Assembly: GCF_947648125.1 (NCBI RefSeq)
Contig: NZ_CANSMR010000029.1
Location: forward strand, 23,653 to 87,652
DNA from: an uncultured Bradyrhizobium sp.
GTDB taxonomy: Bacteria > Pseudomonadota > Alphaproteobacteria > Rhizobiales > Xanthobacteraceae
Direction: 5' to 3'
DNA: 64,000 nt
A program made the translations under genes and the position numbers. Positions 48,213 to 56,199 of this stretch are shown here, piece after piece. The notes below the pieces were generated by a model that did no database searches, was not told where the DNA came from, and saw nothing but the letters and a program-made list of their open reading frames with translations. Position 1 is the stretch's first letter. Each line of letters begins with the position of its first letter.

Positions 48213-48395
48213 GGCCCGCTATGGACTGAATCGGCCGCGAAGGAAACCGCCTCGGGCCGGTCCCGACCTTCGTCATTAGACCGATGGCGCGTTGACGCGG
48301 ACCCCAAACTAGTTGCAAAAGAAACCAATATGACCGGGTCCCGGAGGCCCGGCACAACCATAATGGCCAATGCGCCAATTCAGGAGGGAGACAGA

Positions 48396-49607
48396 ATGAT
48401 CGCCACCAGACTAGCCATGTTCGGGACGCTCGCAGCCGCACTGCTGGCCTCCTCGGCCGTATCGGCACAGGTATCCGACGACATCGTCAAGATCGGCGTG
48501 CTGACCGACATGAACGGCCCGGCCTCGACGCCGACCGGACAGGGCTCGGTCACCGCCGCGCAGATGGCGGTCGAAGATTTCGGCGGCAAGGTGCTCGGCA
48601 AGCCGATCTCGGTGATCGTCGGCGATCACCAGCTCAAGCCCGACATCGGCGCGACCATCGCGCGACGCTGGTATGACGTCGATCAGGTCGACCTCATCGT
48701 CGACGTGCCGGTCTCGGCGGTCGGGCTCGCGGTGCAGAACATCGCCAACGAGAAGAAGAAGCTGTTCATCACGCATTCGACCGGCGCGACCGATTTCCAC
48801 GGCAAGTTCTGCTCGCCCTATGCGATGCAGTGGGTGTTCGACACTCGCGCGCTCGCGGTCGGCACCGCGCAGGAGGTGGTGAAGCGCGGCGGCGACAGCT
48901 GGTTCTTCATCACCGACGACTACGCCTTCGGGCACTCGCTGGAGAAAGACGCCTCCGCGATCGTGACCAAGAACGGCGGCAAGGTGCTCGGCGCGGTGCG
49001 GCCGCCGTTTGCGACGCCCGATCTGTCGTCCTTCATCCTCCAGGCGCAGGCCTCGAAGGCCAAGATCATCGGCATTGCCGGCGGACCGCCCAACAACACC
49101 AACGAGATCAAGACCGCCGCCGAGTTCGGTGTCTTCGCCGGCGGGCAGCAGATGGCCGCGCTGCTGGCCTTGATCACCGACGTCCACTCGATCGGGCTGT
49201 CGGCCGCGCAGGGCCTGTTGCTGACCACCTCGTTCTACTGGGACATGGACGACAAGACGAGGGAATGGTCGAAGCGCTATTTCGCCAAGATGAACCGGAT
49301 GCCGACGATGTGGCAGGCCGGCGTCTATTCCTCCGTGACCGCCTATCTGAACGCAATCAAGGACAGCGGCACCGACGATCCGCTCAAGGTTGCGGCCAAG
49401 ATGCGCGAGAAGCCGGTCGAGGATTTCTTCGTCCGCAACGGCAAACTGCGCGAGGACAATCTGATGGTGCACGATCTCTGGCTGGTGCAGGTCAGGACCC
49501 CGGCCGAGTCGAAGTATCCGTGGGACTACTACAAGATCCTGGCCAAGATCTCCGGCGAAGACGCGTTCGGTCCGCCGGACCCGGCGTGTGCGTTGGTGAA
49601 GAAATGA
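48396..49607 (+). CDS. ABC-type branched-chain-amino-acid-like solute-binding protein
   Basis: A 403-residue periplasmic binding protein of the LivJ type (periplasmic-binding fold I). It has a signal peptide MIATRLAMFGTLAAALLASS.. cut after VSAQ, then IVKIGVLTDMNGPASTPTGQ, DHQLKPDIGATIARRWYDVD and WFFITDDYAFGHSLEKDASA. AGGAGGGAGACAGA precedes the ATG at 48396. No permease or ATPase lies nearby, so it is an orphan binding protein whose membrane partner is elsewhere. It resembles the protein at 56200-57405 in the middle of the sequence. It is divergent from the MoeA-type genes. The ligand is unknown. Confidence 0.9.
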   Translation: MIATRLAMFGTLAAALLASSAVSAQVSDDIVKIGVLTDMNGPASTPTGQGSVTAAQMAVEDFGGKVLGKPISVIVGDHQLKPDIGATIARRWYDVDQVDLIVDVPVSAVGLAVQNIANEKKKLFITHSTGATDFHGKFCSPYAMQWVFDTRALAVGTAQEVVKRGGDSWFFITDDYAFGHSLEKDASAIVTKNGGKVLGAVRPPFATPDLSSFILQAQASKAKIIGIAGGPPNNTNEIKTAAEFGVFAGGQQMAALLALITDVHSIGLSAAQGLLLTTSFYWDMDDKTREWSKRYFAKMNRMPTMWQAGVYSSVTAYLNAIKDSGTDDPLKVAAKMREKPVEDFFVRNGKLREDNLMVHDLWLVQVRTPAESKYPWDYYKILAKISGEDAFGPPDPACALVKK

Positions 49608-49633
49608 GATAGGCGAACAGCTGATGGGGAGTA

Positions 49634-49662
49634 GCGAATAGATGGGGTCATTCGCTATTCGC
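49634..49662. terminator. Hairpin between convergent binding-protein genes
   Basis: GCGAATAG (49634-49641) pairs with CTATTCGC (49655-49662) around a 13-base loop. The flanking bases repeat GCGAA/ATTCGCC fragments several times. It sits in the 73-bp gap between the stops of two converging binding-protein genes and probably ends both transcripts. Confidence 0.55.
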
Positions 49663-49680
49663 CACTCACCATTCGCCGCG

Positions 49681-50649
49681 CTATCTCGCCACCCCGATCT
49701 CGCGAAAATATCTGAGCACGCCGGGGTGGATCAGATTGATATCGGGCGCGGCGCCGACGGTGTTCGCTGCCGTGGTCTCGCAAGCCTGAGCGAGCTTCTT
49801 GCAGAAGGACGCTTCGACACTGTGCAGCGTCTTCGCCAGCCGGTAGGCGACGTCGTCGGGCAGGCTCTCGCGCACCAGGATGTAGCTCCAGGAGCCGACC
49901 GACGAAATCGCCGCGATCTGCTTCGGATAGCTGCCGGCCGGGATCGTCAGCGGCTTCAGGAACGTGTGCTTGGCGCGGATGCGGGCGATCTCGTCCGCGG
50001 TCGGCGCGATGAATCGCGCGCCGCTTGCGCTGTCGGCCATCTTGCTGAAGCCGGGCCAGCCGATGCCGGCGCCCCACAGCGCCGCGGCGCGGCCGTCCTC
50101 GACCATGGCAGGCCCGTCGCCGGCGCGATCGAGATAGATCGACTTGAAGTCTTCGTCCTGCTTCAGCCCGATGCCGTCGAGGATGTAGCGCGACAGGATC
50201 GGCAGGCCGGAGCCCTTGGCACCGAACGCGACCGGCTGGCCGACCAGATCCTGGATCGTCTTGTAGGGGCTGTCGGCACGTACGACGAACATGCCCGGGC
50301 TCGAATACATCGCGGTGAGGATCTTCAGCCTGGTCGCCTTCGGCCGGCCGATGCCCATGAAGGCCTCGTAGGACGGCTCGCCCGCAACGGTTGCGATGTC
50401 GACGCTGCCGGCCTCGAGCAGCGGAATGTTCTCGTTGGAGCCCTTGGTGTTGCGCGGCTCGATCGACAGCGTCGCATCGGCCGCGTTCATCACCTCGGCG
50501 AAGGCATTGCCATAAAGCGGAAAGCCGCCACCCGGCGTTGCCGTGGCGAAGCTGATCGTGGTTTTGGAAATGGTCTTGCCCCCCTCTTGCGCCGCCGCGC
50601 CGCCCGCGAGCAGCAGCGCGCCGGCGCAAATCATAGCAGCGAATTTCAT
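49681..50649 (-). CDS. TAXI-family TRAP transporter solute-binding protein
   Basis: A 322-residue secreted binding protein. The signal peptide is MKFAAMICAGALLLAGGAAA, cut after AQ. The mature part contains TISFATATPGGGFPLYGNAF, GSNENIPLLEAGSVDIATVA, GQPVAFGAKGSGLPILSRYI and VEDGRAAALWGAGIGWPGF. This matches TAXI proteins (TRAP-associated extracytoplasmic immunogenic). They deliver ligands such as glutamate to a TRAP permease, but no DctQM-type permease gene is in the window. I chose the ATG at 50649, giving a standard signal peptide; the frame is open further upstream without one. It converges on the binding protein at 48396. Confidence 0.85.
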   Translation of the reverse strand: MKFAAMICAGALLLAGGAAAQEGGKTISKTTISFATATPGGGFPLYGNAFAEVMNAADATLSIEPRNTKGSNENIPLLEAGSVDIATVAGEPSYEAFMGIGRPKATRLKILTAMYSSPGMFVVRADSPYKTIQDLVGQPVAFGAKGSGLPILSRYILDGIGLKQDEDFKSIYLDRAGDGPAMVEDGRAAALWGAGIGWPGFSKMADSASGARFIAPTADEIARIRAKHTFLKPLTIPAGSYPKQIAAISSVGSWSYILVRESLPDDVAYRLAKTLHSVEASFCKKLAQACETTAANTVGAAPDINLIHPGVLRYFREIGVAR

Positions 50650-50768
50650 CCCGAGCCTCAAGCATTGCACATGAGCGCGACTATCGTCGCACGGGCGGCG
50701 ACGTAGGCAAAGCCAGCGTTTTGTGAAACCATGACGGCAACAGTCACAAGAAAATGACGGGAGAGACG

Positions 50769-51737
50769 ATGTTCCGGTTCGCACGTGCCACGTTGCTTGG
50801 TTTGATCTGCTGCCTTGCCTTCGTTGCCCCCTCATCCGCATCCGACTATCCGAACCGTCCGGTGCGCTGGCTGATCGGCTTTGCCGCCGGCGGGCCGGTC
50901 GACATCGTGGCGCGCATCATGAGCCAATGGCTCTCGGATCACCTCGGCCAGCAATTCGTGGTCGAGAACCGCGCCGGCTCCGGCGGCAACATCGCAGCCG
51001 CCGCCGCGATCAACTCGACGGCGGATGGCTATACGCTCTTGTTCGTCGCACCCAACAACGCGATCTCGACCTCGCTCTACAAGAAGCTGCCCTACGACTT
51101 CCTGCGCGACACCACTCCGGTCGCCAGCATCATGCAGCTCACCAACATGCTGGTGGTCTCGAACGCGATGCCGGTGAAGACCGTTCAGGAGTTCATCGAC
51201 TACTGCAAGGCCAACCCGGGCAAGATCGCCTACGCCTCGTCCGGCAACGGCACCTCGGTGCATATGTCGGCCGAGCTGTTCAAGGCGATGACCAAGTGCG
51301 ACATGCAGCACGTGCCGTATCGCGGATCCGCGATCGCCTTCCCCGACATCATCTCCAACAAGGTGCAGCTGATCTTCGACAATCTGCCGTCGGCGCTGGA
51401 GCAATCGCGCGGCGGCAGCGTCCGCGCGCTCGGCGTCACCTCGCCGCAGCGCTGGCCGGGCGTACCCGACGTGCCGGCGATCGCCGAGACCGTGCCGGGC
51501 TTCGAGTCGGTCGGCTTCTACGGCATCTCAGCGCCGAAGGGCACGCCGCCGGAGATCGTCGATATCCTCAACAAGGCGGTCGGCGAGGCCCTGAAGGACC
51601 CCAAGCTCGTGGCGCGCCTCGCCGAGGTCGGCGGCATCCCGAAGCCGATGACCCCGGCCGAATTCGGAAGGTTGGTCTCCGACGAGACCGAGAAATGGCG
51701 CAAGGTCGTGGAGTTCGCCGGCGTCTCGGTGGATTGA
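50769..51737 (+). CDS. Bug-family (tripartite tricarboxylate) solute-binding protein
   Basis: A 322-residue periplasmic binding protein of the Bug/TctC family. The signal peptide is MFRFARATLLGLICCLAFVA, with SSA-S cleavage. Then come YPNRPVRWLIGFAAGGPVDI (the 'YP.kPi..vvpf..GG..D' family start), FVVENRAGSGGNIAAAAAIN, DGYTLLFVAPNNAIS and VPYRGSAIAFPDI. Bug proteins bind carboxylates and related solutes for TctAB permeases, which are absent here. GGGAGAGACG precedes the ATG at 50769. It is divergent from the TAXI gene with about 120 bp between, so the two may be controlled together. The tRNA follows at 51853. Confidence 0.9.
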   Translation: MFRFARATLLGLICCLAFVAPSSASDYPNRPVRWLIGFAAGGPVDIVARIMSQWLSDHLGQQFVVENRAGSGGNIAAAAAINSTADGYTLLFVAPNNAISTSLYKKLPYDFLRDTTPVASIMQLTNMLVVSNAMPVKTVQEFIDYCKANPGKIAYASSGNGTSVHMSAELFKAMTKCDMQHVPYRGSAIAFPDIISNKVQLIFDNLPSALEQSRGGSVRALGVTSPQRWPGVPDVPAIAETVPGFESVGFYGISAPKGTPPEIVDILNKAVGEALKDPKLVARLAEVGGIPKPMTPAEFGRLVSDETEKWRKVVEFAGVSVD

Positions 51738-51852
51738 GCGGCCGATGGTGCGGCGGCGCTGGGGCCTCGCGGCGGCATTGCCGAAACCCCACGCACCCTG
51801 TAAACGGAGCCCGCACCGTTGCCGGCCGCGCCCCGCGGCCCGCAAGGCGGCG

Positions 51853-51928
51853 GGGCCTGTAGCTCAATGGTTAGAGCCGGCCGCTCATAACGGTCTGGTT
51901 GCAGGTTCGAGTCCTGCCGGGCCCACCA
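51853..51928 (+). tRNA. tRNA with CAU anticodon, probably Ile (lysidine type)
   Basis: A complete cloverleaf: acceptor GGGCCTG with CGGGCCC-A-CCA, D arm GCTC/GAGC, anticodon stem GGCCG/CGGTC with loop CTCATAA (anticodon CAT), and T arm GCAGG-TTCGAGT-CCTGC. CCA is encoded. CAT could be elongator Met, initiator Met or the lysidine-modified Ile. The short D loop AATGGTTA and the variable region TGGTT are closer to tRNA-Ile2 (ileX-like) than to elongator Met; the paired C-G start and the absence of GGG before the anticodon argue against the initiator. So Ile(CAU) is preferred, not proven. Its 3' 47 bp are duplicated downstream. Confidence 0.95.
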
Positions 51929-52020
51929 ATGAATTCAGAGGCTTGTCGATCTTGATATTTTCTACGCCGTCAGAAATTCCGACAGGATCAGGAACGATCT
52001 CGGCGCAAATAACCAAGTCA

Positions 52021-52114
52021 TCTCAATGGCACCTACGACAAGCCGGCCGTGCGTTACGGTCTGCTTGCAGGTTGGTGGCAATGACTCCAAGGTCGAGTCC
52101 GGTTCACATCAATG
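52021..52114 (+). pseudogene. Decayed copy of the tRNA(CAU) gene
   Basis: The segment contains, in order, CTCAATGG (D loop), an 11-base insertion, then AGCCGGCCG with TGCGTTACGGTCTGCTTGCA and GGTT. It corresponds to the D stem, anticodon arm and T stem of the tRNA at 51853, with about five mismatches over 33 bases. Farther on, GGTCGAGTCC and CATCAATGA match the T loop and the sequence after CCA. The anticodon loop is changed (TGCGTTA instead of CTCATAA) and the T arm interrupted, so it cannot fold as a tRNA. Confidence 0.65.
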
Positions 52115-52375
52115 AACGGACATGCGTTGGCAACATCGGCTAGTCCGAAAAGTGCCAAAAGCCGACATCCTCCTTAGCTGACGGGCACGCGACAGGCAGC
52201 TTGCTCCCCTAGCCCACAAGTCTCCATGGGTGTGTGTGAGCAATGCAATTTGCTCGAAAAAAGCGCAGCCCTTGGCTGCTCTCGCGCATATCGGCATCCG
52301 CCAGGCCGTGGTAGTATCGATGCAATCTATGCTTGTGGGTTCCGAAATGCCGATCAAGCTACCCATCGTTTGGAG

Positions 52376-52537
52376 ATGGACCTCCTAGGGGCTCGTCAGA
52401 TCGTCCGTTCACTGGCGCCACTCAAGGGCCTCACTGGCGACGACGCAGAAATTGTTGCCAGGATTATCGCACAGAGCTTCGCGGAGGGGCACCAACGAGT
52501 GGCGGCAAGTCCGAGCGAGGGGTGGCGCAATGAATAG
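52376..52537 (+). CDS. Doubtful small reading frame, 53 aa
   Basis: The ATG at 52376 gives MDLLGARQIVRSLAPLKGLT then GDDAEIVARIIAQSFAEGHQ and a short tail. The helical composition is plausible for a small protein or a fragment of a larger one. GGAG is immediately upstream of the ATG, too close to be a good ribosome-binding site. The frame is open to 52226 but the upstream residues look random. It ends 29 bp before the methyltransferase gene. It may be a decayed remnant. Confidence 0.3.
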   Translation: MDLLGARQIVRSLAPLKGLTGDDAEIVARIIAQSFAEGHQRVAASPSEGWRNE

Positions 52538-52566
52538 GGCTTGCGGGCGATTAGCAGGAGTGAGCG

Positions 52567-53364
52567 ATGAGCTTTGACCCTTATCGAGCGTTTCGGTCGC
52601 AGTTCGAGAGCAAGGCCGTCCGCTCGGCGTGGACAAAGAGCTACGGAGATCAATTCTGGGAGGAGTCGGCCCCACCTCTCTCCCAAGTTACTATCGACGA
52701 TATTGCGTTTCTGAAGCAACGATTGCGTCCAAGCTCGGAATCCAAACTCGCGGATCTTGGCTGTGGAATCGGCTGCGTCGGGAGATATTTGGCCAAGGAG
52801 TTCGATGCCGACGTTGAAGGCATAGACTCCAATCCTCTCGCCATCCGCATGGCGGATGAAGTTACGGTAACGTCCCGAATGGCACAGCGCCTGCGGTTCA
52901 AGACCGGCGACATCGCGAAGACGGGATGGATTGATCACTCCTTTGATGGCGCCTTCAGCATGGATGTGCTGCTATTCGTGCCCGATAAATTAGCTGCATT
53001 GCAGGAAATCGCCCGAATATTGAAACCCGGCGGCCGCTTTGTTGGCACGACCTGGGAGCTGCGCACCGACAGCAGCGCGCTGTCGGGGGGCAATTCGAGC
53101 GCTCGGCCGCTTTCGGCGTTCCACGAATATCCTAGCGCATTCAGGAGCGTTGGATTCAACGTCGAAGTCTATGAAGAGACCAGAAACTGGAGAAGCCTGC
53201 TAACAAACGCGCTTGGCGCGTTAGTGGCTTCGGAGGAAGCGATACGAAACGAGGTTGAAGGTTCCAAGGCTGACTGGCTTCTGTCTTGGGCTCGCGCACG
53301 GCCTGCGGAACTCGAACATAGTCGAAGAGTTCGTTTCTGCGTCCAGCGAAGCTCTGAACACTGA
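52567..53364 (+). CDS. Class I SAM-dependent methyltransferase
   Basis: A 265-residue methyltransferase with motif I LADLGCGIGCVGRYLA (about 61-76), an acidic post-I residue (DVEGIDSNPLAIRMA), FKTGDIAKTGWIDHSFDGAF with the motif II region, and the ILKPGGRFVGTTWE strand. It fits the small-molecule ubiE-like Methyltransf_11/25 type. Motif I ends in -CVGRYLA, typical of the fold. CAGGAGTGAGCG precedes the ATG at 52567. It is the only clear gene of the tRNA-bounded element. The substrate is unknown. Confidence 0.82.
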   Translation: MSFDPYRAFRSQFESKAVRSAWTKSYGDQFWEESAPPLSQVTIDDIAFLKQRLRPSSESKLADLGCGIGCVGRYLAKEFDADVEGIDSNPLAIRMADEVTVTSRMAQRLRFKTGDIAKTGWIDHSFDGAFSMDVLLFVPDKLAALQEIARILKPGGRFVGTTWELRTDSSALSGGNSSARPLSAFHEYPSAFRSVGFNVEVYEETRNWRSLLTNALGALVASEEAIRNEVEGSKADWLLSWARARPAELEHSRRVRFCVQRSSEH

Positions 53365-53623
53365 TAGCTCCGCAGCGGAGCTGCGGGAGTCCGCTAGGGG
53401 TCAATCGCGTCGGGTTGACCCTCCGCCGGTCACTTCCGGTCCACCACGAACAACGGACATCAACAGACTGGCCCCATTGGTCCGGTCGAGGCCTGTTGGC
53501 GGTTCGTGGCGGTCTCCCATGCCGCCAGTTATCCGGCAGAAACCCCGTGAACAAACGCGCATAGACGTGAATGATCTTGATCAAGAATCGCTGATTTTGC
53601 TTAAAATTCCTGACAAAGTCCTG
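53365..53623. other. Non-coding tail of the tRNA-bounded segment
   Basis: No convincing gene lies in this 259-bp stretch; the open frames in it have no recognisable composition. Right after the methyltransferase stop there is a palindrome, AGCTCCGcagCGGAGCT (53366-53382), which could be a weak terminator for that gene. It runs into the duplicated tRNA end at 53624. Confidence 0.5.
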
Positions 53624-53670
53624 CGCTCATAACGGTCTGGTTGCAGGTTCGAGTCCTGCCGGGCCCACCA
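53624..53670 (+). repeat. Direct repeat of the tRNA 3' end (right attachment site)
   Basis: 47 bp identical to 51882-51928, beginning CGCTCATAACGGTCTGGTTG and ending CCGGGCCCACCA. The D arm and 5' acceptor are missing, so it is a tail fragment and not a tRNA gene. It would be the distal attachment site left by integration at the tRNA. Confidence 0.9.
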
Positions 53671-53760
53671 TTCGATCAAAGCCTTGGCTCCGGCACCCGC
53701 GTGCGGCGTCGATCGAGCCGTTCGGCATCGCGCTCGCCGCATCATCTCGCTGCGGTCAAC

Positions 53761-54888
53761 TCACTCCCAGGCGGCCTGGAAAATGGCGCGGTAGCCGTCG
53801 GCATCCACCGGACGCGGATTGGTGGCGGTGGAATGATCCCTCGCCGCCTTCTCCGCCATGTCGTCCAGCACCGAGGCCGGCACACCCATGGCGCGCAGGC
53901 CACGCGGCAGATTGAGCTCGGCATTGAGGGCATCGAAGAACGCTGCGATGTCGGCACCTTCGGGCAGACCGAGCGCCAGCCTCAGCCGCGGCAGCTTGGC
54001 CGCGATCGCCGGACCATTGTAGCGCATCACTGCAGGCATCAGCACCGCATTGAGCGTGCCGTGATGCAGGCTCGGCGACGCGAGGCTGCCGAGCGCGTGC
54101 GACAACCCGTGCACCGCGCCAAGGCCCTTCTGGAAGCACAGACCGCCCTGCAGCGCGCCCATCATCACTTCGGCGCGGGCGTGGCGGTCATCGCCCGCTA
54201 TCACCGCCTGCTTGAGATGGCCGACAATGCGCGCTGCGCCATCGAGGGCGATCGCATCCGCCGGTGGATTGAAGCGCGGCGACAGAAAAGTCTCGACGCA
54301 ATGCGACAGTGCGTCCATGCCGGTGGCGGCCGTCAACGCCGGCGGCAGGCCGAGCGTCAGCAGCGGATCGCAGATGGCCCGTGCCGGAATAAGATGCGGA
54401 CTGATCAGGCCGACCTTGCGGCCGTCCTCGAGCGTGATGAGGGCAGCGCGGCCAACTTCGCTTCCGGTGCCGGCGGTGGTCGGAATCGCGATCACCGGCG
54501 CGACGGTGGCGGTGATCCGCGCGACGCCGCCATCGATCGCGGCATATTGCGCCAGCGGGCCTTCATGGCTGGCGAGCAGCGCCACCGCCTTGGCGAGATC
54601 GATCGGCGAGCCGCCGCCGAGCGCGACGAGGCCGTCGCATCCGGCCTCGCGATAGCGTGCGAGCGCCTGCAGCGTCGCACGCTCGGTCGGATTCGGCGGC
54701 GTCGCGTCGAACACCACCGGCGCAGTGCCGAGCGGAGCAGTCACGCGCTCCGCCAGGCCAGCCGCGACAATGCCGCGGTCGATGACAAGCATCGGCCGAC
54801 GGATACCGAGCGCTGCGATCTCATCGCCGAGCGTGTCCGCCTCGCCGAAGCCGAAGCGAATGGTGGTGAGATAGGTGATCAGCGCCAT
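53761..54888 (-). CDS. Iron-containing (group III) alcohol dehydrogenase
   Basis: A 375-residue NAD(P)-dependent, Fe-type alcohol dehydrogenase. The Rossmann part has LVIDRGIVAAGL and DGLVALGGGSPIDLAKAVAL (the GGGS.ID..K nucleotide motif). Metal ligands appear as Asp and His in ATGMDALSHCVETFLSP and the two His in GAVHGLSHALGSLASPSLHH. PTTAGTGSEVGRAALI is also typical. Such enzymes reduce aldehydes or oxidise alcohols, and maleylacetate reductases share this fold. It is likely followed in transcription by nothing further; the cupin gene lies 26 bp upstream. Confidence 0.9.
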   Translation of the reverse strand: MALITYLTTIRFGFGEADTLGDEIAALGIRRPMLVIDRGIVAAGLAERVTAPLGTAPVVFDATPPNPTERATLQALARYREAGCDGLVALGGGSPIDLAKAVALLASHEGPLAQYAAIDGGVARITATVAPVIAIPTTAGTGSEVGRAALITLEDGRKVGLISPHLIPARAICDPLLTLGLPPALTAATGMDALSHCVETFLSPRFNPPADAIALDGAARIVGHLKQAVIAGDDRHARAEVMMGALQGGLCFQKGLGAVHGLSHALGSLASPSLHHGTLNAVLMPAVMRYNGPAIAAKLPRLRLALGLPEGADIAAFFDALNAELNLPRGLRAMGVPASVLDDMAEKAARDHSTATNPRPVDADGYRAIFQAAWE

Positions 54889-54914
54889 GGCCCGTCGTCC
54901 GTTGCGTCGATCGA

Positions 54915-55352
54915 TCAGAGATCGGTGCGTTCTTGGGCGATGTCGCGACGCTGCTCCATGTTGAAGCGCCCCGCGTAGATCGGCCGCCCGCCGGTGGTCG
55001 GACCGGGATATTGCACGATCAGGATATCGCCGCCGGTCGCGGTCTCGAACTTGCCTTCGAAATGCGGGTCCGGATGGAAGATCATCGTGCCCGGCGTGTA
55101 GACATTATCGTCGATCCTGAATTCGCCGCTGAGGATGTACCAGACCTGCGCGAACTCGTGATTGTGGATCGGATGATGCGCGCCCGGATCCAGCCGCAGG
55201 ATGCCCGCGTTCGGCTCGGTCGGCCGCTCCGGCCGCGGGTGGAACAGCATCTTGCCGGTCTCGCCAGGCCAGCGGATGGTCTCCCACTCCACATCGTCGA
55301 TGTGCTTCGCCTCATACGGCAGGTGCCTGCCGGTCGCGGTTGCGGTCTGCAT
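54915..55352 (-). CDS. Cupin-domain protein, 145 aa
   Basis: A single-domain cupin. The metal motif reads HHPIHNHEFAQVWYILSGEF with GEFRID-type spacing, and the second motif PGTMIFHPDPHFEGKF lies about 20 residues on. The His and Glu metal ligands look present. Small cupins can be sugar-acid isomerases, dioxygenases, or sensors; no reaction can be named. It sits three bases after the end of the XRE-cupin regulator and before the alcohol dehydrogenase, so it is the middle gene of this minus-strand operon and may act on the same substrate. Confidence 0.85.
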   Translation of the reverse strand: MQTATATGRHLPYEAKHIDDVEWETIRWPGETGKMLFHPRPERPTEPNAGILRLDPGAHHPIHNHEFAQVWYILSGEFRIDDNVYTPGTMIFHPDPHFEGKFETATGGDILIVQYPGPTTGGRPIYAGRFNMEQRRDIAQERTDL

Positions 55353-55355
55353 GGA

Positions 55356-56015
55356 TCAGTCTCCTTGGGGCTTGCTCTTGGGTGATCGAGGTGGGGCGGC
55401 GGCGCTCGGCACGCGCCACCAGTCGAAATGCTCGACCTTCTGCGGCGACTTCGCGACCACCATCAGGATGCGCGCTTCGTCCTCGCTGATGTTGTCTGCG
55501 CGGTGCGGCAGCTCGGAATTGAGGAAAATGCCCTCACCGGGCGAAAGATCGAACACCTCGGCGCCGACGTGGAAGCGGATGCGACCGCTGATCACGTAGC
55601 AGTATTCCTGTCCCGGATGCGAAACCATGAGGTCCATCCGGTTCTTGCGCGGGAACGAGAGGTGAAACACCTCCAGATCATCGTTCGGCATGCCGCCCGC
55701 GAACAATCGCCAGCGATAGCCGGTGCTCGGGATGCTCTGGTCCTCACCATCGTCGCCATGGCGATGCAGCGTGACGTGGCTGCGCGACTGGTCCTGCGGC
55801 GCGGCGAACAATTCGCTGACGCCAATGTCGAGCGCCTGCGCGATCTGGATCAGATTGGCAACGGAGCTCGACACCTGGCCGCGTTCGAGGCGCGACACGA
55901 AAGCGTCGGACAGCCCGGTGGTGTCGGCCAGATCCTTCAGCTTCATACCACGCTCCTCCCGCAGCGAGCGAATGCGTGCTCCAAGCCTCGCCAGCGTCTC
56001 GTCCTGCGTTTTCAT
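55356..56015 (-). CDS. XRE-family regulator with C-terminal cupin sensor
   Basis: A 219-residue two-domain regulator. Residues about 8-65 form an XRE helix-turn-helix (LGARIRSLREERGMKLKDLA, TGLSDAFVSRLERGQVSSSV). Residues about 110-190 form a cupin sensor (HPGQEYCYVISGRIRFHVGA and SPGEGIFLNSELPHRADN). This is the MerR-unrelated XRE-cupin type that often represses catabolic operons. The ATG at 56015 is preceded by GGGTCGGAGCA. It leads the operon with the cupin and dehydrogenase genes, and is divergent from the binding protein at 56200. A 7-bp inverted repeat lies 40 bp upstream of its start. Confidence 0.9.
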   Translation of the reverse strand: MKTQDETLARLGARIRSLREERGMKLKDLADTTGLSDAFVSRLERGQVSSSVANLIQIAQALDIGVSELFAAPQDQSRSHVTLHRHGDDGEDQSIPSTGYRWRLFAGGMPNDDLEVFHLSFPRKNRMDLMVSHPGQEYCYVISGRIRFHVGAEVFDLSPGEGIFLNSELPHRADNISEDEARILMVVAKSPQKVEHFDWWRVPSAAAPPRSPKSKPQGD

Positions 56016-56054
56016 TGCTCCGACCCTCTCCAGAATTTGCTTCCCTGTCAATCA

Positions 56055-56075
56055 AAATTGCTCTACAAGCAATTT
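56055..56075. promoter_or_regulatory. Inverted repeat, candidate operator of the XRE-cupin regulator
   Basis: AAATTGC (56055-56061), seven bases TCTACAA, then GCAATTT (56069-56075): a perfect dyad in the 184-bp divergent region, 40 bp from the regulator start and 125 bp from the binding-protein start. XRE regulators typically bind such palindromes. A binding assay is needed; the placement is the only evidence. Confidence 0.5.
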
Positions 56076-56199
56076 CTATTGCGCCCGATGTTGAAATGAT
56101 GGGAAATCCCGTTGGTCTCCGCATCGATGCACAAGCGAATTGCGTACCACGCAACAAAGCCAAACAGCAAACAACACGCCCCCGGGGGAGCACCCGACC

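Larger units (their letters stand above)
51882..53670. mobile_element. Remnant of a tRNA-targeted integrative element
   Basis: The last 47 bp of the tRNA gene (51882-51928, from anticodon stem to CCA) recur without change at 53624-53670; bases just outside differ. That is the footprint left when a tyrosine-integrase element inserts at a tRNA 3' end. The 1.7 kb enclosed holds a decayed tRNA copy, a doubtful small frame and a methyltransferase gene, with visibly lower GC. No integrase, excisionase or replication gene is seen, so the element is probably a reduced or deleted remnant. Confidence 0.75.

Noticed and set aside
45030-48395. A continuous plus-strand open frame of over 1,100 codons upstream of the binding protein at 48396
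   Set aside because: It is antisense to the two MoeA-type genes, and its Arg/His/Asp-rich composition is what high-GC antisense frames give. The binding protein has its own ribosome-binding site and signal peptide at 48396.
52109-52366. Minus-strand frame ending MSAFGTFRTSRCCQRMSVH
   Set aside because: I recall near-identical short peptides being called in many Bradyrhizobium genomes from a degenerate intergenic repeat. It lacks a good ribosome-binding site and is inside the decayed segment. Not listed as a gene.
53255-53632. Plus-strand 125-codon and minus-strand 142-codon open frames around 53156-53632
   Set aside because: They overlap the methyltransferase end or run to the tRNA repeat, show no coding-like residue pattern and have no ribosome-binding site.
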